From the NCBI GenBank assembly GCA_022414725.1, contig CM039464.1:52346026-52410025 (forward strand): DNA of 64,000 nucleotides. The letters run 5' to 3'. A program made the position numbers and the translations under genes. The stretch is from Microglena sp. YARC. Its lineage: Eukaryota; Chlorophyta; Chlorophyceae; Chlamydomonadales; Chlamydomonadaceae. The notes under the pieces were generated by a model. That model was not told the DNA's origin. It saw only the letters and a list, made by a program, of their open reading frames with translations, and made no database searches. Of the stretch, positions 20,779 through 35,869 are shown in pieces (the stretch's first letter is position 1; each line of letters begins with the position of its first letter).

Positions 20779-21874
20779 CTGCTCATCATCTTCCAATTCT
20801 GAGTCCCCCCCGTGCCCAACCCCCATTCGAGGGTGTCGATACCTTTGTATTGCTTTTGCTCGATCAAGTCTCTGCCGTCTACAATGTTCCAACCCTGCAT
20901 ACAATACAATGAATGAGCATCCCTTCTAAACCAATTTAAGAAAAAAAATGCCCTCCTGGAACTTGAACTTTGTTACATAGCTTCAGCAGTTCAGCCCCCC
21001 TGGAAGCATGCCAAGCCAGCACACTACCCCATGCCAAGCACACCGCCCACCCCAAACTATTACATGGTCTTCAAAATGACTAGACGTCGTTGCAGTCGGG
21101 CACGGGGTTCGGGATTTGTTATCTTCGCCTCGGTCTATAGATCTACATCCTCTCTTTCTGGGGTTGCATGTTCGATGCCGGCAGGCAGGCACAGCTTTCT
21201 GCTCGCACCTTTTTGCCCGCTTGCAGACGCTCTCTAGGGCAGCACGCACCATGGCCGCAGTGATGATCGCGATTCCCCCATTTCATGCCATGCACGTTTG
21301 GTGCTAAACAGTGGGTGCCACAGGTGGAAGTGTAGTTGGGGGCTTCAAGCGGAAGTGTAGTTTGGTATAGTGGTATTGATTACCAGATGTGCAATGACAT
21401 CAAATATGGGGAGTTAGGGAAGCGGCGGTGGTTTGTGGGTGGAAGTAGTACTGGTTCTGGTGCTTGTGGTGGTGTTGGTCGGGGTTCTGATGCTGGTGGT
21501 GGTGGGTTGATATTTCTGGCTTGGGTACTTAAGCCTGGCTTGTTTACTGCTGCCTTGCTTGTGTACTGCTGTGTGCTAAGATACTGTGCTGTGTGTACCG
21601 TTATGTGTAGTGTTGTGTACTACGTAGTGCTCTAAACTGTTTGGTGATGTGTCCTGTACTATGCTGTACTATGTACTGTACTGCGCTTTTCAGTGATGTG
21701 TCATATGTAATGAGTAATACTGTGTACTGTGCTGTTTAGTAATGTGTACTGTGTACCTTGTATAGATTCAGAATTTCCTCCTACCACCTGATAGATGGAA
21801 ACGTTCGATTGTTCCTTGTAGGATCATGTGTGTGAGTGGGAAATTAGGTTCCGACACTTTCTCCTCGAATACAG

Positions 21875-22123
21875 GAAGGCACCGTTAGCACAGCAGCCAA
21901 ATTGCTGGCTAGAGCTATGCAACCGAGTTCTAGTTCGTCAGCACATTCAGATGAAATGGTGCTCATCTTAAACGATTCCAGAATCTCAAGAGACGCACTC
22001 GAATATAATAATTCCTGTACATGTACAATGTGTACAATCCAGAAGTTGGAGGTCGAGGAGAGATCCTTCATTTCTACCATGTACGAAGAAATGTATGCAG
22101 AGATTCAATATAGTCTGTTTTGA
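21875..22123 (+). CDS. Possible terminal exon of an unrecognised protein
   Basis: A plausible acceptor (cgaatacag) at 21873/21874 opens a frame of exactly 82 codons ending in TGA at 22123, beginning EGTVSTAAKLLARAMQP. It contains a Ser-rich stretch and a CTCTMC cysteine cluster. No matching upstream exon was found in 20.5-21.8 kb. It would be convergent with the polyubiquitin gene. It may be spurious. Confidence 0.3.
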   Translation, partial: EGTVSTAAKLLARAMQPSSSSSAHSDEMVLILNDSRISRDALEYNNSCTCTMCTIQKLEVEERSFISTMYEEMYAEIQYSLF

Positions 22124-22486
22124 AAGGTGTGAGAAAACAAATGGTTTGTTAGCGTTTACATTCTCCTGGTAATAATTTGTGACAACTGCCTAAAGGCGAG
22201 TAGCCAACATGCAGGCTGAGGCTGTATATCCAAATTCAACCCCGGATTTTACTGTTACATGTACAAGCCATGTAAACAAGTTAAAGCGCCAGCATGTCTA
22301 AACAAATACTGGCCCCCTCCAATTCTGTATCATTCCAACATCCCAATCAACTTCCTCTCATGAAGACAGAGTCTTTACTGACAAGAGCTCCATTCTACCA
22401 AGTTCGCAAGCATCAACAGAAATGGGACGGGTCGGGGCAGTCAGCACATTCAAATGTGTTACAAATCGGGAAACAAGCCAAAGTGA

Positions 22487-26474
<3,988 letters not shown>

Positions 26475-27449
26475 CTTGCAGACGGTTGTTAAAGAATGGA
26501 AAGCTAGGGGATCGACGCTTCTACGGCTATTTCAAGGTAGGAGGTCTTCAGTGCGGGTGGCAAGAGAGCTTTCAAGTTATGTGGTTAGGGAAGGGTCCAC
26601 TGAGGATTTATACCGAGGCTAGGCCCTAACCTATCGAGTCACAGAAGTGTACTGCCACTCCCAGGACCTTCTCGCTACTTTCCTTCCCGCTCCCCTCAAG
26701 ACCAGCACCGAGGCCAGATCACCTAGGAGCCCTGTAGTAGCCCGTAAACTCTGTGGCCACGCCTCGGGTCATGTTTTCACGGTCGAACGCAAGGCTGCGA
26801 ATATCGATTGCATTGATCGTCTAGTTCGAGATCGTTGTAAGCTTTTTCTGCCTGAAACAGGATGCCTAACATGAATCCTCTGGGGAGAGCAATACTGCCC
26901 ACCGTCTTCCACGCCTTCGCCTGCCCCTGTCTTCCTAAATTCTCGAGGCGTGAATGCCAACCGATTCAGCTCATTAATGCCTCGAATCCTTTCCGGGTAT
27001 TGGCAATGAAGCTCTAAGTGACATCAAAGCATAACCGAGCTGACAGTCACTGAATTACTACCCGTTTCTTTTCGTACGATGTTTGCCCCCCCAGTCAGAT
27101 ACAATAATTTCCTTGCCTCCCATGCTTCCCCAACCTCGTCCAAATACTTCAGTTACAGGAAAAGCCTCTAACTCTACGATGGCTGGAGACTTTGAGAGGT
27201 GGCTCTGGCCATTATTTTATCCCCGGGGTGATGGGTGCCTCTAGGAGATCGAGGCGTTTCCAGGTTTGCGACAAATATGAAAGTTCGACTTCAATTCCAA
27301 GTTGTCGTAACCTCCTCCTGTCTTGTCAGCGCTTTCCCTGAACCAGTGACTCTCACTCCAATCCCATCCATTCGAATGCTGCTTCGATTGTGATCGATGA
27401 CTCTCAATGGCGAGCTTCTCCGATCGGAGAAGACAGGCGGACGCGGACG

Positions 27450-27751
27450 ATGCCCGAAAACACAGAGCCCCCGCTTAGTAAAGCTATCAGCACGCAGTCA
27501 TTTCCAGGCGATGCCTCTCTGCCAGCATACCTATCACTTGATCGTCAACGAAAACTGCTTTCCACCCTCGACGACTTAAATCCTGGACATATTTTAACTG
27601 TCCATACCGGTACCTACGGTACGTGATTGCGTTCTGTATACATGAGAGTGCGGTGTGGTAGCTTTTATTCTCTGTCTTCGCCCTCGCTATTGCATTACTG
27701 TATTTGCACTTAGGAAATGGCCAAATGGGACATCATCTGCGGGCATTGTAG
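27450..27751 (+). CDS. Possible small two-exon gene, unrecognised
   Basis: Exon 27450-27618 (ATG to TACG|gtacgt) joins in frame to 27714-27751 (cacttag|GA to TAG), giving a 68-aa protein that starts MPENTEPPLSKAI and contains LDDLNPGHILTVHTGTYG. Both splice borders are canonical and the intron is 95 bp. It lies divergent to polyubiquitin. It has no recognisable domain, and the frame is also open upstream to 27390. Low-to-moderate confidence. Confidence 0.35.
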
Positions 27752-27822
27752 ACATGGGTAGTCTGTACGCTACTAGACAACATTCTTAAGTTTACTTAAA
27801 TTATATTATATAGTTAAATTAT

Positions 27823-27985
27823 CACTGTAGCACGCACTCGGGCCCCCCCGTTCAGTTGGTAAAACGATTGTTTGGGGTTCAGTTCAGCCGTGCTTTTTCT
27901 TTTAATGCTCTTCCTAACTGTTGGGCAAGTCCCTTTAGCCGATTTGGCCTACCCCTGGACTGTAACACACATACATACAAGTATA
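27823..27985 (+). repeat. Dispersed repeat family A, copy 3
   Basis: The blocks 'aaaacgattgtttggggttc', 'gttgggcaagtccctt', 'gatttggcctacccct' and 'cacatacatacaa' occur in the same order as in the copy at 144-290. It is the longest intact copy in the window besides that one. 27986-28660 shows no gene. Confidence 0.75.
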
Positions 27986-28665
27986 TAATGCAATCATTTA
28001 TGTATGTTACAGTTTAGTTACCCTCAAGCACCTCTTGGGATGCATTTTTGCTTAGGCATATGCATTTGTATCCTTTGAATATGTTAGTGATACCTTTACA
28101 TGTCCTCCTATTGGTTCATCATTTGAATTTACCATTTGTTACAGTCTTGGAGGAGCCTACCACTTTTTGTTTACCACAATGCGAAATGGACTTTCCTAAC
28201 ATCGCACAATAATTGGGGGCTAATTGAAAGTACCATTAGTAATAAACTGGTCATGCTTCCTTACTTAAGGTGATCCAGAAACATGCGCAAACATAGATTT
28301 ACAGATTTGTCCAGGTCTTGCAAGGTAGGGGAGTGCTATTAGTCCTTTCCACCAAAGTGCGATTGCCCTTCACGTTGACATGATTGCTGGCTCTCCAGTC
28401 TATATGTGTCTACACCGCTTGCATCCCGTGGCTCATGGCTGTCACCCATCAAACCCGACTCCTGTCACATGCCATGAGTGTGATCACTTCATCTTCTGCG
28501 GGGCTTCTACATAAAACAAGGATATCCCACTTGCCTCGTTATTCGTTGCGCATCGTTGACAACTCGATGTAACATCAGTACCTCTTCCGATTGGACCTTA
28601 AATATTTGATTCCCATCATTGCTCCTTGATCGACTGGTTTTTTTTCTGGTTATTTAAGAACGACC

Positions 28666-31373
28666 ATGGCACCCGGACGAGTTTTCCTCCTCGCTGCTTT
28701 GCTGCTGGCCGCGCTTCCTGCTTGCATGGGAATCTCCTGTTATACCACGTCCCGCACGTATGAGTACAATTGTGGAGACGATTGCGTTCAGTGGACGCAA
28801 ATCCCAGACAACAGGAATGGAGTTAATGGAAATTTCGACACATGCTTGTCGTGGGATTTGGCTGCGTCAGTCTTCCTGGTTGACAATAATTTCAATCCTC
28901 AGGTTCTTGCTGACATCACTGGTGCGTGATCAAGAAATAACGGCACGTCTAAGGATTGAGATCATAATGGCAAATTCTTAGCTACTGATACCTAGGTAGC
29001 AGGCTGTCGTGCTTCGTGCACTCATTGTGCCTGAGAAGTGAGAACTTGTTTCCGCAAGCTAACAGACTTCAATCCAAACATAGATATATTATTGACAACT
29101 AAAGATTAGTCTGTATTCTTGCAGGCAAGGATGGAAAGGGCACCGAATTCAACTGCAGCGATCTGGTATGTTTGTCTGCTGTGTTGATCAATGTTATGTT
29201 ATCCTCGCGAAACGGATGTATATTTAGATGTGGTGATAAGATAAATTGATGGGAGTACCATTTATAGGGTGTATTCATAGCTTGTAGTATGTGCTGAGAT
29301 CTGTAGCTTCAGGGCAGCTTCGCCGATGACCTTTGTGTGAGTTGTGCCTTGGGTTACCATTTATAAAAAGAAAGAGACAACTCTAAATCACCATTTGGTC
29401 AGAGACGCAAGTACGGAGAAACCTTATCAGAAGTCCTACAGAAGTAGAGATATGAGCCCCGTGATATCTCAATTACTCTACATTTTCAATTGTAATCTCA
29501 ATTACTCTACAATTACTCTACAATTTCATCTTGTGTACCGGTGTGTACCCTGGATTTCAAGGTAGGGGCTCACACACACACACACAACTAGTATTTTGTT
29601 GACCCTGGATTTCAAGGCCGGGGCTCAAATCTGTTTTGAGAATGTTCTGGAATCATCTAAAACTAGGGAACGACAATATAATATATTATACCGGTATCAT
29701 TTTATAACATATGATGACGGCAGTCTGACTAGACTACAGCTACCATTGATATACACTCATATGATGACGGCAGTCTGACTAGACTACAGCTACCATTGAT
29801 ATACACTCATATGATGACGGCAGTCTGACTAGACTACAGCTACCATTGATATACGCTCGTATGATGGCGGCAGTTTCTATGATATCATATAATCAACATA
29901 TGTCGTTGGTTTTTAAAGACATAACTATTGAGCATGCCACCAGGTGGTTTGAAGGGGAAGCACTGACGTGCCCCTCCCCACCCCCACCCCACACCCCCAC
30001 CCATCCCCACACCCACACCCACACCCACACCCACACCCACACCCACACCCACACCCACACCCACACCCACACCCACACCCACACCCACACCCACACCCAC
30101 ACCCACACCCACACCCACACCCACACCACACCCACACCCACACCCACACCCACACCCACACCCACACCCACACCCACACCCACACCCACACCCACACCCA
30201 CACCCACACCCACACCCACACCCACACCCACACCCACACCCACACCCACACCCACACCCACACCCACACCCACACCCACACCCACACCCACACCCACACC
30301 CACACCCACACCCACACCCACATCCCCCACCCCACACCCACACCTACCCCACACCACCCTACCTCGTCCTGATCCCCAGATTGCTGCAAATGGACGACCT
30401 ACCTCTGTCGCCACCAGGCTCGCCACTAATGATTATCCTGATGGTCTGGATGCCGAGTACACATCTGACTTTGCCTGCTGCACGACCAATTACTGCAACA
30501 CCAATCTAAGTAAGTCTTCATTTCATTGGATTCTTGTGAAATGGGTGGGTGGGTGGTGGGGTAGGTGGGGTGGAGGGGGGGGGGATACTAGGATATCACC
30601 CTTGCTGCTGATAAGTACAGCATGCAAGGTCGGTGCATCAGCGGATATCTATTCTGTCGCTGTGTCATGATGTATCAAACTTGTGGTATCAAGATATGAG
30701 CAGGTCAAAACATAAATCTTGCGTATGCATACTTGCATTACATTACATTACATTACATTACATTACATTACATTACATGACATTACATTACATTACATTA
30801 CATTACATGACATTACATTACATTACATTACATTACATTACATTACATTACATTACATTACATTACATTACATTACATTACATTACATTACATTACATGT
30901 TAAAGTCTACTTGACACCGCGAGGGTGTATGAGACTCTGTGCTTTAAACAAAAAGAAAAAGCACCCACGAAGCAAAAAAAACCATTACATCAGGGGTGTG
31001 TCGAGGTCAAACAAACCAAACTCCCAACCACCGTTTTGGTGGCGAAGGTATTAAACCCCCTAGAGCAGGACCCAGATCTCAACCACTTACAGTGGCGGAG
31101 GTAAGAAGCTAACAAATGAGAAGTCACAAGAAGAAGCATGATAATTACATATCAGAATACCTTCCTGTTTGCAGAATGCTATAATGAAATGGATTTCAAA
31201 ATAGCAGGATTTATATTATGTATCCTCATAACATGCGGCCTGACTATGCTCTTACTTTCACCGATGCAGCAATCACGCTCACTGGACAATTTCTTGGCGC
31301 ATCCCCGCTCTTGGTCAACAGCATGCTTGCCACCGCTGCGCTCTCGATGGCATATGCTTTAATTGCTTTTTAG
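28666..31373 (+). CDS. Small secreted Ly6/uPAR-like protein with hydrophobic C-tail (four exons)
   Basis: Exons 28666-28921, 29125-29165, 30380-30509 and 31270-31373 join with matching phases to 176 codons plus TAG. Residues 1-22 are a clear signal peptide (FLLAALLLAALPA core). The mature part begins ISCYTTS and holds Cys at several positions. Near the end is CCTTNYCN, resembling the CCxxDxCN signature that closes Ly6/uPAR (three-finger) domains. The last exon ends in a hydrophobic stretch (LLVNSMLATAALSMAYAL) with no cytoplasmic tail, as in GPI-anchor signals, so a cell-surface anchored protein is likely. An alternative acceptor near 31174 would give a different tail with a transmembrane-like segment (GFILCILITCGLTMLLL). 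Family membership is inferred from motif only. Confidence 0.72.
29655..29890 (+). repeat. 50-bp tandem repeat (3 copies) of dispersed family D in intron 2 of the Ly6-like gene
   Basis: Units start at 29711, 29761 and 29811, with a fourth partial copy at 29861. Each starts 'atgatgacggcagtctgact', and the unit length is exactly 50 bp. The unit and the preceding 'ctagggaacgacaatataat' block resemble 5570-5900 in phosphoglycerate mutase intron 1. Confidence 0.9.
29985..30345. repeat. (CCCACA)n microsatellite, about 340 bp
   Basis: Near-perfect hexamer repeat in intron 2 of the Ly6-like gene, with a phase slip near 30125. Long Thr-Pro/His-Pro frames (+) and Gly-Val/Gly-Cys frames (-) are artefacts of it. 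The purine-rich strand (GTGGGT) could adopt G-quadruplex-like structure. Confidence 0.97.
30735..30898. repeat. (CATTA)n microsatellite
   Basis: A pentamer repeat of about 160 bp in intron 3 of the Ly6-like gene, interrupted twice by CATGA. Confidence 0.97.
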
Positions 31374-32394
31374 TCAGGCTCGGTCCATTGCTCTTTAATC
31401 GGGACCCACCCAGCCAAGCTCGCAGCGGCTCTCCCCTATTGTGTGCCAGAGCCACCCTATGCAGCTCATCATCTAAGCCTGGCCACTTATAAAGCTTGCG
31501 TCTCAGCCCAAGATAGAAACACAAACTCTGTGTGGCATGCAATATCCTACTAATATATATCGGTTTTGATAAGTTTCAGATTAACAACTAAGGTTTCAAG
31601 TTAGAACATCTAACTAGATGTAAAACTAATAAAGACTAAGAAAACAGTCAAAATCAGAACATTTGAACATTTGAAAACGCCGAATGCGAGGATTCGAGGA
31701 GGAGAGCATCGCCATATCCTACTGATATATATCGCCATAACTAGTTGAGAAAGTTCAAAATAGACAACAGTTGAAAAAGCATGTAACAATTAAATCCTAT
31801 CAAATTCATGTATCTCCAATTCGTACCATAACCCCGCCTACCTGCTGGTGTGGTCTGTCGTCCTCTGAAACCGTTCTTGTACCGGTAATTGTTTGTACAT
31901 ATAACTCACTCACTCACTCACTCACCGCATATGCGTTCATCTCTCTCATGCGGGCGCAGCTGGTGGGGAGCAACAGAGCTAGCCATTCAGCCAGCTGGGC
32001 AGCATGCAGCTTGCAAGCTAGGCGTTTATATATGTAGCTATTCATGTAGGTAGGCAGCATGCACCCAGATGGGCTAGCTCTTCATCCCAGGAACAGATAC
32101 AAACATTGAGAATCGGAATGTATCGAGCAAGTACATTCTAGAAGCAGGCCTAGGAGAGCTGTTGGGTATGTAGTAGGGTGAGAGTAGCCATGATGGGTCA
32201 AGGTGTGTGGGGAGGCTTGCCAATGGAAGCTGAATGGATCGAAACTAAGAATAGTAATGGGATGGATGGATGGTGTTGGTGGTCGAACGGGTGGCAATCG
32301 GAATAGGCGGGGCAAAATGGGAGGGAGGGGAGATGAATAGAACCGAATAGGACTGGCACCAGACAGGAAGCAATACACAAGCCAGCCAGCAGTG

Positions 32395-32640
32395 CTCAAG
32401 ACAGGCAGCAATACACAATACACAGTACACATCACAGTACACGTTACATAGTAAACAGCACAGTTTTGGTATAGTACATAGTACACATAACAGTAAACAT
32501 TACACAGTACACAAAACAGTACACAGTCCCGTACACAGTAGAGTCTGGTAAACAGACCTGGTAAACAGTACACAATACACAGCACAGGACACAGCACACA
32601 GTCAGAATTACACAGTACATCACACAATACATCCCATGAG
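32395..32640. repeat. ACAGTACACA-rich degenerate tandem repeat
   Basis: Imperfect repeats of 'cagtacaca'. The Cys/Val/Tyr-rich minus-strand frame across it is compositional. 31374-32394 holds no recognisable gene. Confidence 0.8.
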
Positions 32641-33195
32641 GACATCCAAGTCTGGTACACAGCACTCGCTTGTGATCCCGAGCTTTCATCCCTAGGGTGT
32701 GTATCTGCTGACTTGGTGCCATAGTAAGAGAAAAGATAATTGGAGAATAGGACCTCCTCCACTTTGTTCCAGTTAACTGGTTAAAGTTTCGAAGGTCCCA
32801 CACCTCCATGTAAATTGGTTGCCAGAGATTCATCCTGGGAATCTTCCAAGGAGTACAAGGCCGCTAGGGCATCATATGCATCCTTACTTGCTCCTACAGT
32901 CTTTCCTTTCTCTAGCCATACTGAGATCTGCAGGGGGTTTCCGCCTTCAGGTAGTGGGAGGAAAATTTAAATCTACCCATATTACTATCCACTTTGTGTA
33001 GTAGGTCTCATCAGAGATAAGCAGGCCTTTGAGGTTTACCATACTCATTACCTGATGAGGACATCTAGGTATTGTACACAGCATTCTTCCTCCCTTGTGC
33101 TCCAAGGCCTTCATCTCTAGGGCGTGTATCTGATAACTTGGTGCCAAGCTGTGCCGAGTAAGACAAAAATGGTTCAAGAACACTTAACCATTTCT
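32640..33195 (-). pseudogene. Two diverged copies of an unidentified coding-like segment
   Basis: Minus-strand frames at 32833-32640 and 33183-33045 share the pattern SL..APS.QIH.L.MKA..HK followed by a LCT..RCPH-type block. Both strands of evidence (length, matching frame) suggest a decayed duplicated exon or transposon protein. I could not name the family. Confidence 0.35.
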
Positions 33196-33238
33196 GGTTG
33201 AAGTTATGTAACCAAGTTCAAGTTCAAGAACTGTGTTT

Positions 33239-33365
33239 GTTGTTACAGTCCAGGGGTAGCCAAATAAGCTAGATGACATTGCCCAACTTTGATATCAGGA
33301 GGGGCTAAAATGAAACACTGTTTAACCGAACAATCGCTTTACAGTACGGTCCGTGCTACAGTAAA
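33239..33365 (-). repeat. Dispersed repeat family A, copy 4 (reverse)
   Basis: The reverse complement shows the family A blocks in order ('cgattgttcggttaaac', 'aagttgggcaatg', 'tttggctacccctgg', 'actgtaaca'), more diverged than the copies at 144 and 27823. Confidence 0.65.
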
Positions 33366-33490
33366 ATGAAGTGCCTTGGTTGCCCCCAGTGCAAGCAAAC
33401 GGACTGGCCCCCTCAACCTCACGCCTAGTAATAAGGCATATTATTTAATATTTTTTGGTTTGGCTGAATAGCCAGACAGGGGAGCTTCCG

Positions 33491-34140
33491 TTCAGATGCT
33501 ACGCATAGCGGAAAGCAAACACAGCGCACGCTCTACACATGCCCTTGTACTGCAGTACTGCCTTGAAGACGCTACATATGCATTGCGGAAAGCAAACACA
33601 GTGCACGCTGTAGACATGCCCCTGTGCTGCAGTACTGCCTACAAGACGGTACGCTACGCACCACTACGTATACCGGAAAGCAAACACAGTGCGAGCTAAA
33701 GACATGCCTCTGTACTGCAGTACTGCCTACAAGACGCTACGCTACGCATACCAGAAAGCAAACACAGTGCGCGCTGTAGACATGCCCCCTGTACTGCAGT
33801 ACTGCCTATAAGACGCTACGCTACGCATTCTGGAAAGAAAACACAGTGCGAGCTGGCCACATGCCCCCTGTACTACAGTACTGCCTATAAATGCTACATA
33901 CGCATAGCGGAAAGAAGAAACAGTGTGTGTTGTACAAATGCCTCTGTACTGCAGTACTGCCTATAAGACGCTACGCATAGCGGAATGCAAACACAGTGCG
34001 CACTTTATACATGCCCCTGTACTGCCTACAGGGGCATGTATACAGTGCCCCTGTAGGAAGTTTAGGGGCACCCTGTACTGCCTACAGGGGTACAGTATGC
34101 AGCACTGTACCCCTGCCTAGATGTCGCTACGCATAGCTCA
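33491..34140 (+). repeat. ~78-bp tandem repeat, about 8 copies
   Basis: Each unit holds 'gctacgcatagcggaaagca', 'aacacagtg' and 'gcccctgtactgcagtactg'. The core GTACTGCAGTAC is a perfect 12-bp palindrome. A further lone palindrome-bearing piece lies near 34350. A solo family C block (ggctgaatagccag) precedes the array at 33461. Confidence 0.85.
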
Positions 34141-34431
34141 AAGCAAAAACGGGGCATGTTGTAGACGTTCTCGCCTTGGAATAAAAAAACGACATAGTAA
34201 AAGACTTGAGTAATGATGACGTAGATGTCAAACACATGATTCGCTTCTGTGATAATGCATTGGGGTTGCTCAGATTGGCCACCCTTTCATTAAGCCCCCA
34301 CCTGAGGTTGGTCCCAGGGTTCTCCATAAAGTGTGTTTGTTGTGAAGGACATGCCCCGTACTGCAGTACTGCTTTGGAAGGGTTTGAAAAAAATCAAGGT
34401 CTTAAATCACGATCCTGCCCTGTACCAGACC

Positions 34432-34640
34432 CTAAGCCTCTTTACCTACCCCCATCTCCGTCTAGACAAATGGATCAATGGCAGAGCTTCTTGAACGAAG
34501 AAGATGCCAGGTTCTAATCCCCAAGGGTGTGCTTGAGTGCTTGCGGTCCCTGTCAGCAGCCGGTAGCTTTGTCCAGAGTAAAGTAGCAGCCCGTTCCCTA
34601 TCGCCGAAAGACAGGGCTCCCTTAATACCACGCCCCACCA
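34432..34640. other. Coding-like stretch, strand unresolved
   Basis: Open in frames on both strands: plus 'MAELLERRRCQVLIPKGVL', and minus 'GIKGALSFGDRERAATLLW' ending in a TAG near 34460. The flanks are C-homopolymers and a repeated 'cctctttacctacccc'. It may be another displaced exon copy. I cannot decide which strand, if either, is real. Confidence 0.25.
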
Positions 34641-34835
34641 GGCGTTATCATTACCTACCCCCCCCCCCCCCCCCCCCCCTAAACCGTAGCGTCCTTTCAA
34701 CCTAAGCCCCTTGCCTAATCCTCCCTCGTCCCAAGCCTCTTTACCTACCCCCCCCCCCCCCCCCCTCCTCAACCAAAGCCCCCCCTGAACCCCAGCTTTC
34801 CTTGCCCAACCATGGCAGGAGGGTCTACAACGAAA

Positions 34836-34900
34836 AAGCACTGATGAACTAAACCCCAAACAATCGTTTTACCGACGGGGTCCCTGAGCTGGTGCTCTAT
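34836..34900 (-). repeat. Dispersed repeat family A, copy 5 (reverse, partial)
   Basis: It contains 'aaaccccaaacaatcgtttt' followed by 'accgacggggtccctgag', the reverse complement of the left end of family A. Confidence 0.65.
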
Positions 34901-35765
34901 ATCCTATTACTATCTTTAGTTACATGCCATATCTACACAAAAATTTATTTATTTGTTTAATATTCATGTAGGCCAGGCTGAGTAGCTACTTATGCTAAGC
35001 CTGATTCCAGGATTGTTGCGAAGCAATCGCATGGCACTGCGCGAAGCGCCGAGCCCCGGGGGGTTCATGCATCACCATGCAATGACGGAATGGCGACGCG
35101 GGAAAAAAACAGTATCTACACCTGCACCTGTCTGCAATGCCCTGCTTTATCTTTTGCCACAAACCTTGCCGAATCACACATGACAGATCTACATGATATC
35201 CTATTGCTATCCTTAGTTACTTGTCATGTCTACACCCAGAGTTTTGTATATATATACACACCCAGTGGTTTGTATTTATATCTACATCCGTCCAGGGTAC
35301 TACAAAGCACGCGCGGCAGCGCGATTTTGCGCACGCTTTTTGAGCCACACTCAATTTTTTTTTCAATCCCATGTGGGCGCAGCGCGCAGTTCTTGCGCTT
35401 TTTGCACTACAAAGCGCTGACCAATTTGACGTTTGTGCGCTTTAAGCGCTGACCAATTTGACAAAATGTAGTACCCTGCACCCGTCTACACCCAGCTGTT
35501 ATCATTATTTATATCTATACCTACATCTGTAAGCCATCCCCTGCTACATCCTTTGCCACATATATGTTGCATCACATATCTACAGCTTTACCCTCATGCT
35601 ATCCCTAGCTACATGCCAAATCCATGTCTAAATCTGTACCTATATGCTATCCCTAGCTACAAGCCAAATCTATTTCTAAATCTGTACCCTCATGCTATCC
35701 CTAGCTGAATACCGAATCTACTTCTACAATCTATACCCTAATGCTATGCTTTGCTTAGCTACATC
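34900..35765 (+). repeat. Degenerate 'ctatccctagctacatgcc' repeat
   Basis: Diverged copies of a unit with 'catgctatccctagctac', 'gccaaatctat' and 'gtctaaatctgtacc' spaced roughly 45-60 bp apart, most regular at 35590-35740. It is interrupted by the MITE-like element at 35294-35477. Confidence 0.7.
35294..35477. mobile_element. MITE-like element with 11-bp terminal inverted repeats
   Basis: It starts agggtactaca and ends tgtagtaccct, a perfect 11-bp inverted pair 184 bp apart. It is inserted in the 'ctatccctagctac' repeat. The interior has a duplicated 'gcgctgaccaatttgac' and GC-rich 'gcgcgcagttcttgcgc'-type hairpins. There is no coding capacity and no clear target-site duplication. Confidence 0.7.
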
Positions 35766-35809
35766 TTTTGCAATTCAACAATTCAATTATATCTACATCC
35801 TCTCGTTCA

Positions 35810-35843
35810 GTCAGTCAGTCAGTCAGTCAGTCAGTCAGTCAGA
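35810..35843. repeat. (TCAG)n microsatellite
   Basis: About eight copies of TCAG. Confidence 0.95.
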
Positions 35844-35869
35844 CAGTCAAGGCGATCAAGAAGGTAAGA

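Noticed and set aside
21110..21190. tRNA-like T-loop around 'gttcgatgcc'
   Set aside because: No acceptor stem or anticodon arm could be paired on either strand.
29885..30426. Long Thr-Pro, His-Pro, Gly-Cys and Trp-Val open frames
   Set aside because: They are pure translations of the (CCCACA)n microsatellite, open in all frames on both strands, and lie inside an intron.
32082..32762. 226-codon Cys/Val/Tyr-rich protein
   Set aside because: Most of it translates the ACAGTACACA repeat. Only the N-terminal end overlaps the duplicated coding-like segment.
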